A stretch of DNA of 23,146 nt from positions 1 through 23,146 of the forward strand of contig CAMPGR010000045.1 of assembly GCA_946885605.1 (NCBI GenBank). The letters run 5' to 3'. Shown here one piece after another: positions 7,918-16,393 of the stretch (positions are counted from its first letter, which is position 1; every line of letters starts with the position of its first letter). The translations under genes and the position numbers were made by a program. Under the pieces are notes generated by a model. The model did not search any database. It was not told the DNA's origin and saw only the letters and a program-made list of their open reading frames with translations. Origin of the DNA: an uncultured Pseudomonadota bacterium (lineage in GTDB: Bacteria > Pseudomonadota > Gammaproteobacteria > Burkholderiales > SG8-41).

Positions 7918-8997
7918 TCAGGCCGGCGCCCGGGCGCATTTCTCCAGCTCGCCGACGACCGCGGCGGCAAACGCGCGTGTGCCGGCGCTCCCGCCCAGGT
8001 CGACGGTGCGGTGTGCGGGATTGGCAAGGGCCGCGTCCACTGCGTTCTCGATGCACCGTGCGGCGTTTTTCAGATCGTCGCGGTTGTGGTGATGCCCGAG
8101 CCAGTCGAGCAGCATCGCGCACGAGAGGATGAGACCGGTCGGGTTCGCGATGTCCTTGCCCGCGATATCGGGTGCCGATCCGTGACCGGCGTTCGCCACC
8201 GCGTGCTCGTCGCCTGCGTTCAACGCCGCAGCGAGGCCGAGGCTCCCGGACATCGCGACCGCGGCGTTCGACAGGATGTCGCCGAACATATTGGTGATGA
8301 GGATCACGTCGTGGCGCTCGGGACGCGAGTAGATGTCGGCCGCCATGGCGTCGATGTCCATCTCGCGCCACGCGATGTCGGGATGCTGCGCCGCGACCGC
8401 CTCGGTTTCGCGGATGAAGACGCCGTCGGTGAGCTGGAGCACATGGCGCTTCCCTACCGCGGTGACTCGCTTGCGCCGCCGCTTCGCGTACTCGAAAGCG
8501 ACACGCGCGATGCGCCGTGAGGCGTGGGCCGTGATCTTGCGCACCGAAAGCGCAACGTCGGGCGTGGGCATGAACTCCGCGTTGCCGAGGTACATGTTGC
8601 GGTCGGAATAGAAACCCTCCGTGTTCTCGCGCACGATGAGGCAATCGAGACCCGGGCGCGCGTCCGGCAGTCCCGGGCGGCTGCGCGCCGGACGTATGTT
8701 GGCGTAAAGGTCGAGCCGCTTGCGGAGGGTCCCGGGCACGTTGATGCCACCCGCTTCGCGCGGCGGGTACTCTGTCATGCCGCATGGCCCGAGGATCACC
8801 GCGTCCGCAGCGATCGCGGCCTCGATGACCTTTTCCGGCAATGTCGTGCCGCTCTTGCGGTAGCTCGCCATGCCGACATCCTGTGTTTCAAGCTCGAGGC
8901 CGAGCGAGAACAGCTCGTCCACGCGCTTCACTACGGCGAGGGCCGCTGCGGTGATTTCGGGGCCGATGTCGTCACCGGGCAGTACGAGCACGTGCAT
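7918..8997 (-). CDS. Isocitrate/isopropylmalate (tartrate/malate-type) dehydrogenase family protein
   Basis: A 359-residue NAD-dependent beta-decarboxylating dehydrogenase, the usual length for isopropylmalate or tartrate dehydrogenases. Visible landmarks: nucleotide/substrate start LPGDDIGPEI; substrate arginines around R92 and R102 (LYANIRPARS) and R123; ENTEGFYS with the catalytic tyrosine Y130; K183; metal region D216 and NMFGDILSNAA (D240); and the NAD loop HGSAPDIAGKDIANPTG. The third metal aspartate of the usual GDILSD motif is Asn (N244). No leu or citric-acid-cycle genes are adjacent, so a catabolic (R)-malate, tartrate or alkylmalate substrate is more likely than leucine biosynthesis. 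ATG 8997 has an AGGA 8-11 nt upstream. Divergent from Bug gene 2. Confidence 0.9.
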   Translation of the reverse strand: MHVLVLPGDDIGPEITAAALAVVKRVDELFSLGLELETQDVGMASYRKSGTTLPEKVIEAAIAADAVILGPCGMTEYPPREAGGINVPGTLRKRLDLYANIRPARSRPGLPDARPGLDCLIVRENTEGFYSDRNMYLGNAEFMPTPDVALSVRKITAHASRRIARVAFEYAKRRRKRVTAVGKRHVLQLTDGVFIRETEAVAAQHPDIAWREMDIDAMAADIYSRPERHDVILITNMFGDILSNAAVAMSGSLGLAAALNAGDEHAVANAGHGSAPDIAGKDIANPTGLILSCAMLLDWLGHHHNRDDLKNAARCIENAVDAALANPAHRTVDLGGSAGTRAFAAAVVGELEKCARAPA

Positions 8998-9117
8998 GAA
9001 GGTTCATCCTGGCGTGAATGTGAGAGGGGGGCTTGATGTATGATGCGCACTGCGAAGCCTGAACAAAATTTAGCACGCGCTTCGTGTCACGGGCAACCGT
9101 AGCGAGGAGGAAAGCCC
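8998..9117. promoter_or_regulatory. Divergent intergenic region, probable promoters
   Basis: These 120 bp separate the starts of the minus-strand dehydrogenase and plus-strand Bug gene 2, so promoters for both should lie here. TATGAT at 9039-9044 is a fair -10 for the plus strand, but no convincing -35 sits 16-18 bp before it. An AT-rich patch, GAACAAAATTTAGCAC, lies at 9061-9076. I cannot define an operator. Confidence 0.35.
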
Positions 9118-10107
9118 ATGCGGCCTGCGGCTCTTGCAACATCGATGTTCCTCTCGATTGCGATGACGGGAAGCGCCCTCGCCCAGAAGGCTGCTGCCGC
9201 GGCCCAGGATTATCCGACGAAGCCCGTGCGCCTCATCGTTCCGTATCCGCCGGGCGGGGGCAACGATACGCTTGCGCGCATGTTCGGCGCGAAGTTGACC
9301 GAAGCGTGGGGGCAGCAAATCGTCGTGGACAATCGCGGTGGAGCGGGCACCACGATCGGGACGGCCCTCGCGGCGCGCGCAGTGCCGGACGGCTACACCA
9401 TTCTGCTTTCCTCGATCGCCACGCACGCGATTTCCCCCAATCTGTACAGCAAGCCGGGCTACGATCCGATCAGGGATTTCGCGCCCATCACGCTTCTTGC
9501 CATCGCGCCCACCGTGCTGTGCCTGAATCCCGCGGTGCCCGTCAATTCGGTGAAAGAGCTGATCGCGCTCGCCAAGGCGAAGCCGGGCGATCTCAAGTTT
9601 GCATCCGGCGGCAACGGCACGCCGCCCCATATGGCAGGGGTCATCTTCGCTTCCATGACCGGCATCAAGCTGCTCCACGTGCCGTACAAGGGCGGCGGGC
9701 CCGCCATCGCGGGGCTGATTGGCGGCGAGACGACCATGATGTTCGACACCGCGGCGTCCATCCTGCCGCACGTGCGCGCGGGACGCCTCAAGGCGCTCGC
9801 GATTGCGCGTTCGGCGCGGCTGCCGGAGTATCCCAGCTTGCAGACTTTCACCGAGGCCGGCGTGCCGGGGTACGAAGTGAACGCCTGGTATTCGATGCAC
9901 GCGCCGGCCGGTACGCCCGCGCCGATCATCGCCAAGTGGAACCGCGAGCTCGTGCGCATACTGAAGTTGCCCGATATCGAGCAGCGTCTCAAGCAGCTGG
10001 GGTCGGAAGGTGTGGGCAACGCGCCGGAAGCGTTCGCGAAGTTCGTGCGCGCGGAGAGCGCCAAGTACGCGAAGGCGATAAGGGAGTCCGGCACGCGCGT
10101 GGAATGA
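9118..10107 (+). CDS. TTT-family (Bug/TctC) periplasmic substrate-binding protein 2
   Basis: A 329-residue exported binding protein. The signal peptide probably ends after SALA (residue 22). It is followed by an unusual Ala/Lys-rich spacer (QKAAAAAQD) before the conserved YPTKPVRLIVPYPPGGGND. Later family motifs are VDNRGGAGTTIG, PDGYTILL and LLHVPYKGGGPAIAGLIGG. ATG 9118 lies 7 nt after GAGGAGG (9104-9110), a strong ribosome site. The next Bug gene starts 49 bp after its stop, so the two are probably co-transcribed. The two are clearly different in sequence and so likely bind different carboxylates. Ligand unknown; no membrane subunits nearby. Confidence 0.93.
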   Translation: MRPAALATSMFLSIAMTGSALAQKAAAAAQDYPTKPVRLIVPYPPGGGNDTLARMFGAKLTEAWGQQIVVDNRGGAGTTIGTALAARAVPDGYTILLSSIATHAISPNLYSKPGYDPIRDFAPITLLAIAPTVLCLNPAVPVNSVKELIALAKAKPGDLKFASGGNGTPPHMAGVIFASMTGIKLLHVPYKGGGPAIAGLIGGETTMMFDTAASILPHVRAGRLKALAIARSARLPEYPSLQTFTEAGVPGYEVNAWYSMHAPAGTPAPIIAKWNRELVRILKLPDIEQRLKQLGSEGVGNAPEAFAKFVRAESAKYAKAIRESGTRVE

Positions 10108-10156
10108 GCGGTAACCCGCGCCTCCGCTAAACAGAAATGACACAGGAGGAAACGGC

Positions 10157-11134
10157 ATGAGATTCACTCGTACGAGAACGGCCATTGCGGCGCTGCTGTC
10201 GGGAGCGGCTGCTTGCAGCTCGGGTGCCGCGATCGCGCAGGCCTATCCCGCGAAGCCGGTGCGGATACTGGTCGGTTTCGCACCCGGGGGAGGGACCGAC
10301 ATCATGGCGCGCACCGTGGCGGCGAAGCTGTCGGAATCGATGAAGCAGCAGTTCATCGTCGAGAACCGTCCCGGCGCCAACGCGAATCTCGCCGCCAAGC
10401 TCGCGGCCGAAGCGCCCGCCGACGGCTACACCCTACTTTTCATGTCGGTCGCGCACATCATGAGCAAGCCCGTGTACAAGAACCTAGGCTACGACATCGA
10501 GCGCGATCTCACTCCGATCACGGTCGTCTCCGACGTGTCGAACGTGCTCGCCGCGCATCCCTCGCTGCCGGCGAAGACCGTGAAGGAGCTGATCGCGCTT
10601 GCGCGCGCGAAACCGGGGGAGCTCACCTACGCGACCTCCGGTGTCGCGAGCCCCGAGCACTTCGCGGGCGAGATGTTCAAGATGATGACGAAGACGAACC
10701 TCCTCATGGTGCCGTACAAGGGCGGCGGTCCGATCGCGATCGACCTCGTCGCGGGGCACGTCATCACGAGCTTCAGCACCATGCCGCCGATCATTCCGCA
10801 CATCCGCGCGGCACGCGTGCGGGCGATCGCAGTCACCAAGGAGAAGCGCGCCGCAGTATTGCCCGACGTGCCGACCATCGGCGAGACGGTCCCCGGATAT
10901 GTCATGAGCACCTGGTACGGCGCCGTTGCGCCAGCCAGGACGCCGCGTGACATCGTTCTGCGGCTCAACCAGGAGATGGTCAAGGCGCTCGCGTTGCCCG
11001 ACGTCAAGGAACGGATGGCTTCTCTCGGCGCCGAAATCGTGGCGACGAGCCCCGATCAGACCGTGGCATTCTTCAAGTCCGAGCTTGCGAAGTACACCAA
11101 GGTTGCGGAGGCGGCAAAGATCCGCGCGGAGTAG
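10157..11134 (+). CDS. TTT-family (Bug/TctC) periplasmic substrate-binding protein 3
   Basis: A 325-residue exported binding protein. The signal peptide has the basic start RFTRTR, with likely cleavage after AIA (residue 27) and QAYPAKPVRILVGFAPGGG as the mature start. Further motifs: VENRPGANANLAAKLAAE, ADGYTLLF, and MVPYKGGGPIAIDLVAG. ATG 10157 is 7 nt after AGGAGG (10144-10149). It lies 40 bp upstream of otnK, so it is the best candidate in the window for a binding protein dedicated to a four-carbon sugar acid; this rests on position only. A cysteine (C20) in the signal peptide is not in a proper lipobox. Confidence 0.93.
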   Translation: MRFTRTRTAIAALLSGAAACSSGAAIAQAYPAKPVRILVGFAPGGGTDIMARTVAAKLSESMKQQFIVENRPGANANLAAKLAAEAPADGYTLLFMSVAHIMSKPVYKNLGYDIERDLTPITVVSDVSNVLAAHPSLPAKTVKELIALARAKPGELTYATSGVASPEHFAGEMFKMMTKTNLLMVPYKGGGPIAIDLVAGHVITSFSTMPPIIPHIRAARVRAIAVTKEKRAAVLPDVPTIGETVPGYVMSTWYGAVAPARTPRDIVLRLNQEMVKALALPDVKERMASLGAEIVATSPDQTVAFFKSELAKYTKVAEAAKIRAE

Positions 11135-11168
11135 CGTCGGGATTTCGACTCTCGTCGGAGTGACGGCT
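11135..11168. repeat. Degenerate short palindromic intergenic repeat
   Basis: The minus strand here reads CCGTCACTCCGACGAGAGTCGAAATCCCGAC. This resembles the widespread intergenic pattern CGTCATTCC-(stem)-GAAA-(stem)-GGAATCC, whose translation gives the familiar HSDESRNP peptide in spurious frames. Only a 4-bp stem (CGAC/GTCG around GAGA) is intact. It fills nearly all of the gap between Bug gene 3 and otnK. Confidence 0.45.
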
Positions 11169-11174
11169 TAAGAA

Positions 11175-12464
11175 ATGTCCGTGCTGCTCGGTTGCATCGC
11201 CGACGATTTCACCGGCGCCACCGATCTCGCCAATACGTTGACGCGGCAGGGCATGGCGACGGCCGTGCTGCTCGGCGTGCCGCGCGACGATCTCGCCGTG
11301 CCGGATGCCGATGCTATCGTCGTCGCGCTCAAGTCGCGTTCCAATCCCGCAACCGAAGCGGTCAGCATGTCGCTCGCCGCGCGCGAATGGCTCAGGCGCG
11401 CGAACGCACGGCAGTTCTACTTCAAGTATTGCTCGACATTCGATTCCACGGACGCCGGCAACATCGGGCCCGTGGCCGAGGCGCTGCTCGCGGCGCTTGG
11501 CGCGCCGTTCACGATTGCATGCCCCGCATTTCCGACCAATGGCCGCACGGTGTACCGCGGCTATCTTTTTGTCGGCGATGCGCTCCTCTCCGAATCCAGC
11601 ATGCGGCATCATCCGCTCACGCCCATGACGGATCCTTCGCTCGTCCGCGTGCTCCAGCGGCAGAGCAAGGGCCGCGTAGGACTGATCGCGCACGACATCG
11701 TGCGGCAGGGCGGCGCCGCGATACGCGAAGCGGCGGCGCGTCTCGCGGCAGACGGCGTGCGCATCGCGATCGCCGATGCGCTCACCGATGCGGATCTCGT
11801 GGCGCTGGGGGAAGCGTGCAGCGATCTCGCACTTCTGACTGGAGGATCGGATCTTGCGCTCGGTCTCCCGGGAAACTTCCGGCGCTCAGGGCTGCTCGAC
11901 GGACGCGCGGCGGCGGCATGGCCCGCCATTACGGGCAAGGCGGCCGTGCTCGCGGGAAGCTGTTCGGCAGCGACGCAGCGGCAAGTGGAAGCGAGGAAGC
12001 GCGAGTGCGGCGCGTTCGAGCTCGACCCCATTGAGCTCCGCACGGTCGACGTGGTGCGTGAAGCGCTCGAGTGGGCACGACCGCGGCTCGAGGAGCGGCC
12101 GATCCTTGTCTATTCGACGGCGGATGCCGCGGCGGTCGCGAAAGCGCAGGCGGCGCTCGGACGCGAGCGCGCCGGAGCGCTGATCGAAGAGGCGATGGGC
12201 GAGATCGCGAAGGGGCTCGTCGCGATGGGCGTGCGACGGCTGGTCGTCGCCGGCGGAGAGACGTCGGGAGCGGTCGTCAGTGCGCTGGGTATCGAAGGGG
12301 TCGCGATCGGCGCGGAGATCGATCCCGGCGTGCCGTGGACGGCAAGCCTCGACGCGACGCCGCTTGCGCTCGCGCTCAAGTCGGGCAATTTCGGCAGCGA
12401 CGATTTTTTCCTGAAGGCTTTCGCCAGGCTGAAAAGCGCAAACGAAGCTTTAACGAACACATGA
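11175..12464 (+). CDS. otnK: Four-carbon acid sugar kinase (OtnK/DUF1537 family)
   Basis: A 429-residue cytoplasmic ATP-dependent kinase. The OtnK group phosphorylates 3-oxo-tetronates (from threonate or erythronate) at O4. The N-terminal sugar-acid domain opens with LGCIADDFTGATDLANTL (D10, D11) and includes KYCSTFDSTDAGNIG and CPAFPTNGRTVYRG. The C-terminal nucleotide domain contains VLAGSCSAATQRQV and VVAGGETSGAVVSALG (G360-G365). Length matches the family (about 420). It lies 7 bp upstream of otnC, the standard partner, which supports the role. ATG 11175 has no good ribosome site; the preceding gap is filled by a repeat. The dehydrogenase and isomerase of the pathway are not next to it. 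Confidence 0.92.
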   Translation: MSVLLGCIADDFTGATDLANTLTRQGMATAVLLGVPRDDLAVPDADAIVVALKSRSNPATEAVSMSLAAREWLRRANARQFYFKYCSTFDSTDAGNIGPVAEALLAALGAPFTIACPAFPTNGRTVYRGYLFVGDALLSESSMRHHPLTPMTDPSLVRVLQRQSKGRVGLIAHDIVRQGGAAIREAAARLAADGVRIAIADALTDADLVALGEACSDLALLTGGSDLALGLPGNFRRSGLLDGRAAAAWPAITGKAAVLAGSCSAATQRQVEARKRECGAFELDPIELRTVDVVREALEWARPRLEERPILVYSTADAAAVAKAQAALGRERAGALIEEAMGEIAKGLVAMGVRRLVVAGGETSGAVVSALGIEGVAIGAEIDPGVPWTASLDATPLALALKSGNFGSDDFFLKAFARLKSANEALTNT

Positions 12465-12471
12465 AAACAGC

Positions 12472-13101
12472 ATGAACGAGAACGCGCTCCGCGAACACAT
12501 CGTTGACATCGGCCGCTCGCTATACGAACGCGGGCTTGCGCACGGCTCCGCGGGCAATATCAGCGTGAAGTTGAGCGACGGCTGGCTGATGACGCCGACC
12601 AATTCCTGCCTGGGGCGGCTCGATCCCGCGCGCCTCTCGCGGCTCGATGCGAACGGCACACTCTTGGGCGGAGACAAGCCGTCCAAGGAGACGTTCCTGC
12701 ACATCGCCATGTATCGGGAGCGAAGCGCCGGAGCAGTCGTGCATCTGCATTCGGTGCACGCGGTCGCCGTATCGTGCCTGGCAGACATCGATCCGGACAA
12801 CGTATTTCCGCCGATCACGGCATACGCCATCATGCAGGTCGGAGCGCTCGCCCTCGCGCCGTACTATCCCCCGGGTGACGAGTCGCTCGCGGAAGCGGTG
12901 CGCAAGCTCGCCCGAAAGCATCATTCGATCCTCCTCGCCAACCACGGCCCGGTGGTCGCGGGCGCAACGCTCGATGCCGCGGTCAATGCGATCGAAGAGC
13001 TCGAGCAAACCGCGAAGCTCATGCTGCTCCTGAGAGGTCAGCCGCTGCGGCTGCTCACACCCGAACAGGTCGCGGAATTGAATCGCCGCTTTTCGAACTG
13101 A
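12472..13101 (+). CDS. otnC: Class II aldolase-family 3-oxo-tetronate 4-phosphate decarboxylase
   Basis: A 209-residue class II aldolase/adducin-fold enzyme, expected to decarboxylate 3-oxo-tetronate 4-phosphate to dihydroxyacetone phosphate. The phosphate-binding loop is HGSAGNIS (24-31). The metal and catalytic set is E73 (KPSKETF), H91 and H93 (VVHLHSVH) and H158 (LLANHGP). Length and residues match OtnC; fuculose- or ribulose-phosphate aldolases share the fold, but the kinase next door decides the call. It starts 7 bp after otnK with no strong ribosome site, suggesting translational coupling. aapJ begins 8 bp after its stop. Confidence 0.92.
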   Translation: MNENALREHIVDIGRSLYERGLAHGSAGNISVKLSDGWLMTPTNSCLGRLDPARLSRLDANGTLLGGDKPSKETFLHIAMYRERSAGAVVHLHSVHAVAVSCLADIDPDNVFPPITAYAIMQVGALALAPYYPPGDESLAEAVRKLARKHHSILLANHGPVVAGATLDAAVNAIEELEQTAKLMLLLRGQPLRLLTPEQVAELNRRFSN

Positions 13102-13109
13102 GGAAGCCC

Positions 13110-14117
13110 ATGCACAAATTCACGATGGTCGTTGGAGCGATGGCGGCGCTCGCTGCCATGCCGGCCGCTTCGCAGTCCACCCTGGAGAACGTGCGCGGCC
13201 GCGGCTATCTCCAGTGCGGCGTCAACACGGGGCTCGCCGGGTTTTCCCAGCCCGACTCCAAAGGCGTGTGGCGCGGGCTCGACGTGGACTTGTGCCGCGG
13301 GGTGGCGGCGGCGGTCTTTGGCGACGCAACCAAGGTGCGCTATACGCCGCTCACCTCGCAGCAGCGCTTCACCGCGCTGCAATCGGGCGAGATCGATCTC
13401 CTTGCGCGCAATACGACGTGGAGCATCACGCGCGACACCGGGCTCGGGCTCAACTTCGTCGGCGTCAACTACTACGACGGCCAGGGATTCATCGTGCCGA
13501 AGAAACTGAACGTGAAAAGCGCCAGGGAGCTGAATGGCGCCACCATCTGCGTGCAGCCGGGCACCACCAACGAGCTCAATCTCGCGGATTACTTTCGCGC
13601 CCACAAGATGAAGTTCAAGCCGGTCGTGATCGAGAAGCTCGAGGAAGTGCTGAACGCGTATTTCGCCGGGCGCTGCGACGTCTACACGACGGACGTCTCT
13701 GGGCTCGTCGCGATCCGCGCCTCGCGGACCCCCAATCCGGCAGACCACGTGATCCTGCCGGACATCATTTCCAAGGAGCCGCTGGGGCCGGCGGTGCGGC
13801 ACGGAGACGACCGCTGGTTCGATATCGTCAAGTGGTCGCTCTATGCGATGATCGAGGCGGAAGAGCTGGGCCTCACGTCGAAGACCGTCGATCAGCATCT
13901 CAAGAGCGCGAGCCCGTCGATCCAGCGCTTCGTGGGCGCCATCGGCGACATCGGCAAAGGGTTGGGCCTCGGCAATCGCTGGGCGTATAACATCGTGAAG
14001 CAGGTCGGCAACTACGGCGAGAGCTTCGATCGCAACTTGGCGCCGCTCGGCTTCGAGCGGGGGCTCAACCGCTTGTGGAACCAGGGCGGGCTCATCTACG
14101 CCCCGCCGATCCGGTAA
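13110..14117 (+). CDS. aapJ: General L-amino-acid ABC transporter, periplasmic binding protein
   Basis: A 335-residue exported protein of the AapJ/BztA group (AapJ is about 340 residues). A short signal peptide ends near residues 19-22 (MPAAS/QS). The mature part opens STLENVRGRGYLQCGVNTGL and continues AGFSQPDSKGVWRGLDVDLCR, a very characteristic AapJ stretch. The ligand site region LLARNTTWSITRDT keeps the residues expected for an alpha-amino acid. The C-terminus NRLWNQGGLIYAPPIR is also typical. AGGA at 13101-13104 overlaps the otnC stop and serves ATG 13110. It heads the aapJQMP block and probably shares a transcript with otnK-otnC. Despite this context its sequence argues for amino acids, not sugar acids, as ligand. 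Confidence 0.94.
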   Translation: MHKFTMVVGAMAALAAMPAASQSTLENVRGRGYLQCGVNTGLAGFSQPDSKGVWRGLDVDLCRGVAAAVFGDATKVRYTPLTSQQRFTALQSGEIDLLARNTTWSITRDTGLGLNFVGVNYYDGQGFIVPKKLNVKSARELNGATICVQPGTTNELNLADYFRAHKMKFKPVVIEKLEEVLNAYFAGRCDVYTTDVSGLVAIRASRTPNPADHVILPDIISKEPLGPAVRHGDDRWFDIVKWSLYAMIEAEELGLTSKTVDQHLKSASPSIQRFVGAIGDIGKGLGLGNRWAYNIVKQVGNYGESFDRNLAPLGFERGLNRLWNQGGLIYAPPIR

Positions 14118-14126
14118 CGCTCACGA

Positions 14127-15281
14127 ATGAGGCTCGAGCCGAGCGACCCGCGCTTTCGCGCGCTCGTCTATCAGGCCGCGGCGCTCGGCGCGACGCTCGC
14201 CCTCGGGTGGTTTCTCGTATCCAACACGCTGGAGAACCTCGCGGAGCGCAGTATCGCGAGCGGCTTCGCGTTTCTCATGCGCGAGGCGGGCTTCGCGATC
14301 GGCGAGACGACGTTCTTTTCGTACACCCCTGCCGATACCTATCTCAAAGCGCTCGCGGTGGGTCTCGCGAACACGTTGCGCGTGGCGATTGTGGGCATCG
14401 TCGCCGCCACCGTGCTCGGGACGCTCATCGGGCTCGCGCGCCTGTCGCGCAACTGGCTCCTTGCGCGGCTCGCCGCCGGCTACATCGAGTTCATCCGGAA
14501 CGTGCCGCTGCTGGTGCACCTCTTCTTTCTGTACGCCGTGATCACGGAGTATCTCCCGGCGCCGCGCGCGGCGCTCGAGCCTTTGCCCGGTTTTTATCTT
14601 TCCAATCGCGGCATCTTCCTGCCGGCACCCGCGCCGCATCCCGCGTACACCTGGATCCTCCTCGCGTTGATCGCCGGCATCGTCGCTGCATGGAGCTTCG
14701 CGCGGTGGGCGGCGCGGCGGCGGGCGACGACGGGGCGCCGGCTGCCCGCGCTCGAGATCGGCCTCGCGCTCGCTCTTGTCCCGCCCGCGCTCGCGTACCT
14801 CGCCGCGGGTGTGCCGTTCGAGCTCGATGTACCGCGCCTCTCGGGTTTCAACTTTTCGGGCGGCGCATCGATCACGCCCGAGTTCGCGGCGCTGGCGGGT
14901 GGCCTCATCCTTTACACGGCGGCGTTCATCGCCGAGATCGTACGGGCGGGGATCCTGGCGATCCCGTATGGGCAGTTCGAGGCCGCCTATGCGCTGGGGC
15001 TCCGCCGGCGTCTCGCGTTGCGGCTCGTCGTGCTGCCGCAGGCGCTGCGCGCCATGGTGCCGCCGCTCACCAACCAGTATCTCAACCTCACCAAGAACAG
15101 CTCGCTCGCGGTGGCGATCGGCTATCCGGATATCGTTTCCATCGCCAACACGGCGATCAACCAGACCGGGCAGGCGATCGAAGGCATCGCGATCATCATG
15201 CTGGTCTATCTTGCGATCAGCCTATCGATCTCCGCATTGATGAACTGGTACAACGCGCGCGTCGCGCTGAAGGAGCGGTAA
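14127..15281 (+). CDS. aapQ: General L-amino-acid ABC transporter, permease
   Basis: A 384-residue inner-membrane permease. The N-terminal segment (about 14-32) is hydrophobic. A BPD-transporter domain begins near residue 79 (LANTLRVAIVGIVAATVLG) and is interrupted by a long central insert (about 145-255), as is normal for AapQ/BztB. The EAA loop that contacts the ATPase is EAAYALGLRRRLALRLVVLP (285-304). The family motif YIEFIRNVPLLVHLFFLY is at 119-136. ATG 14127 comes 9 bp after aapJ with a poor ribosome site. The TAA stop overlaps the ATG of aapM by one base. Confidence 0.94.
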   Translation: MRLEPSDPRFRALVYQAAALGATLALGWFLVSNTLENLAERSIASGFAFLMREAGFAIGETTFFSYTPADTYLKALAVGLANTLRVAIVGIVAATVLGTLIGLARLSRNWLLARLAAGYIEFIRNVPLLVHLFFLYAVITEYLPAPRAALEPLPGFYLSNRGIFLPAPAPHPAYTWILLALIAGIVAAWSFARWAARRRATTGRRLPALEIGLALALVPPALAYLAAGVPFELDVPRLSGFNFSGGASITPEFAALAGGLILYTAAFIAEIVRAGILAIPYGQFEAAYALGLRRRLALRLVVLPQALRAMVPPLTNQYLNLTKNSSLAVAIGYPDIVSIANTAINQTGQAIEGIAIIMLVYLAISLSISALMNWYNARVALKER

Positions 15282-16393
15282 TGCCGCCGGACGTCTCCAT
15301 CTCCCGAAATAAGGGGTCAGACCCTATTCTGGGGTCCGACCCCTTCCGGTGGATGCGGGCGAACCTTTTTTCGAATCCGCTGAGCGGCGCCGTCACGCTC
15401 GCGATGCTTTATCTCGCGTGGCAGGCGCTGCCCCCGTTCATCGATTGGGCCTTCGTCGATGCGGTATGGCGCGCGCCCGATTCAAAGGCGTGCCGGGCGG
15501 AAGGCGCCGGCGCATGCTGGGCGCTCATCGCCGACAAGCATCGCTTCATCCTGTTCGGCACCTATCCGTACGAGGAGCACTGGCGCCCGGCGCTCGCAGC
15601 GCTGCTGCTCGTTGCGCTCTGGGTGGCGAGCCTCGTTCGCGCGTTCTGGCATTGGCGGCTCGCCATCGTATGGATCTTCGGCCTGCTCGCCATTGGCGTG
15701 CTGATGTGGGGCGGCGTGCCGGGTCTGCCCTACGTCGAGAACGAGCGCTGGGGCGGCCTCACGCTCACGCTCATCCTCACGACGTTCGGCATCGGCTGCG
15801 CGTTTCCGCTCGCGATTCTGCTCGCGCTCGCGCGACGCTCGCACATGCCGGTGCTGCAAGGGCTCGCCGTCGGCTTCATCGAGCTCGTCCGCGGCGTGCC
15901 GCTCATCTCGCTGCTCTTCATGGCCTCGGTGATGCTGCCGCTCTTTCTGCCCTCCGACGTCACGATCGACAAGCTGTTGCGCGCCCAGATCGCCCTCATC
16001 CTGTTCGCGGCGGCCTATCTTGCGGAGATCGTCCGCGGCGGGCTGCAGGCGATACCCCGAGCGCAGTACGAAGCAGCGGACGCGTTGGGACTCTCCTATT
16101 GGAAGAAGATGCGCCTCGTCATCCTCCCCCAGGCGCTGCGTGTCGCGATTCCCCCGCTCGTGAACAGCTTCATCGCTTTCTTCAAGGACACGTCTCTCGT
16201 GCTCATCATCGGGCTCTTCGATCTCCTTTCGACGGTGAAGATCGCGCTCACCGACCCGGCATGGTCGGGCTTCGGCGTGGAAGCGTACCTCTTCGCTTCC
16301 GTCGTCTACTTCATGTTCTGCTACGCCATGTCGCGCTACAGCCGCAATCTGGAGCAGGAGCTCGCGCTAGCGGAGGAAGGAAGACGGCGATGA
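15281..16393 (+). CDS. aapM: General L-amino-acid ABC transporter, second permease, with a repeat-encoded N-terminal insert
   Basis: A 370-residue permease that pairs with AapQ. AAGGAG (15270-15275) precedes ATG 15281, which overlaps the aapQ stop (TAATG). Residues 10-22 are encoded by a palindromic repeat and read [13 protein letters not shown]; the conserved family sequence starts right after, at [13 protein letters not shown] (24-36). The transport domain follows, with [19 protein letters not shown] and the EAA loop [20 protein letters not shown] (264-283). An alternative ATG at 15353 would skip the repeat but has no ribosome site. The stop TGA overlaps the aapP ATG (ATGA). Overlaps on both sides show tight coupling. 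Confidence 0.94.
   Translation: MPPDVSISRNKGSDPILGSDPFRWMRANLFSNPLSGAVTLAMLYLAWQALPPFIDWAFVDAVWRAPDSKACRAEGAGACWALIADKHRFILFGTYPYEEHWRPALAALLLVALWVASLVRAFWHWRLAIVWIFGLLAIGVLMWGGVPGLPYVENERWGGLTLTLILTTFGIGCAFPLAILLALARRSHMPVLQGLAVGFIELVRGVPLISLLFMASVMLPLFLPSDVTIDKLLRAQIALILFAAAYLAEIVRGGLQAIPRAQYEAADALGLSYWKKMRLVILPQALRVAIPPLVNSFIAFFKDTSLVLIIGLFDLLSTVKIALTDPAWSGFGVEAYLFASVVYFMFCYAMSRYSRNLEQELALAEEGRRR
15311..15345. repeat. Palindromic (REP-like) repeat inside the aapM reading frame
   Basis: Left arm AAGGGGTCAGACCC (15311-15324) pairs with GGGTCCGACCCCTT (15332-15345) across a 7-nt loop, with one mismatch in 14 pairs. Each arm is itself nearly palindromic (GGGGTC-N-GACCC). GGGGTCAGACCCC-type units are frequent intergenic repeats in many betaproteobacterial genomes (from general knowledge, not checked here). 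It is in frame with aapM and encodes two GSDP units. Confidence 0.85.

Noticed and set aside
10157..10237. Lipoprotein signal for Bug protein 3 because of C20
   Set aside because: The residues before the cysteine (GAAAC) do not form a lipobox, and a normal cleavage site, AIA/QA, follows.
15281..15352. Possible sequencing error or frameshift at the aapM start because of the odd GSDP peptide
   Set aside because: The reading frame is intact through the repeat, has a good ribosome site and typical operon overlap. The peptide is fully explained by the palindrome.
14075..16393. A 772-codon open frame that seems to join a large N-terminal region to AapM
   Set aside because: Its first 400 codons are an out-of-frame, arginine-rich shadow of aapQ. 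The real aapM starts at ATG 15281 with a ribosome site and a one-base overlap with the aapQ stop.
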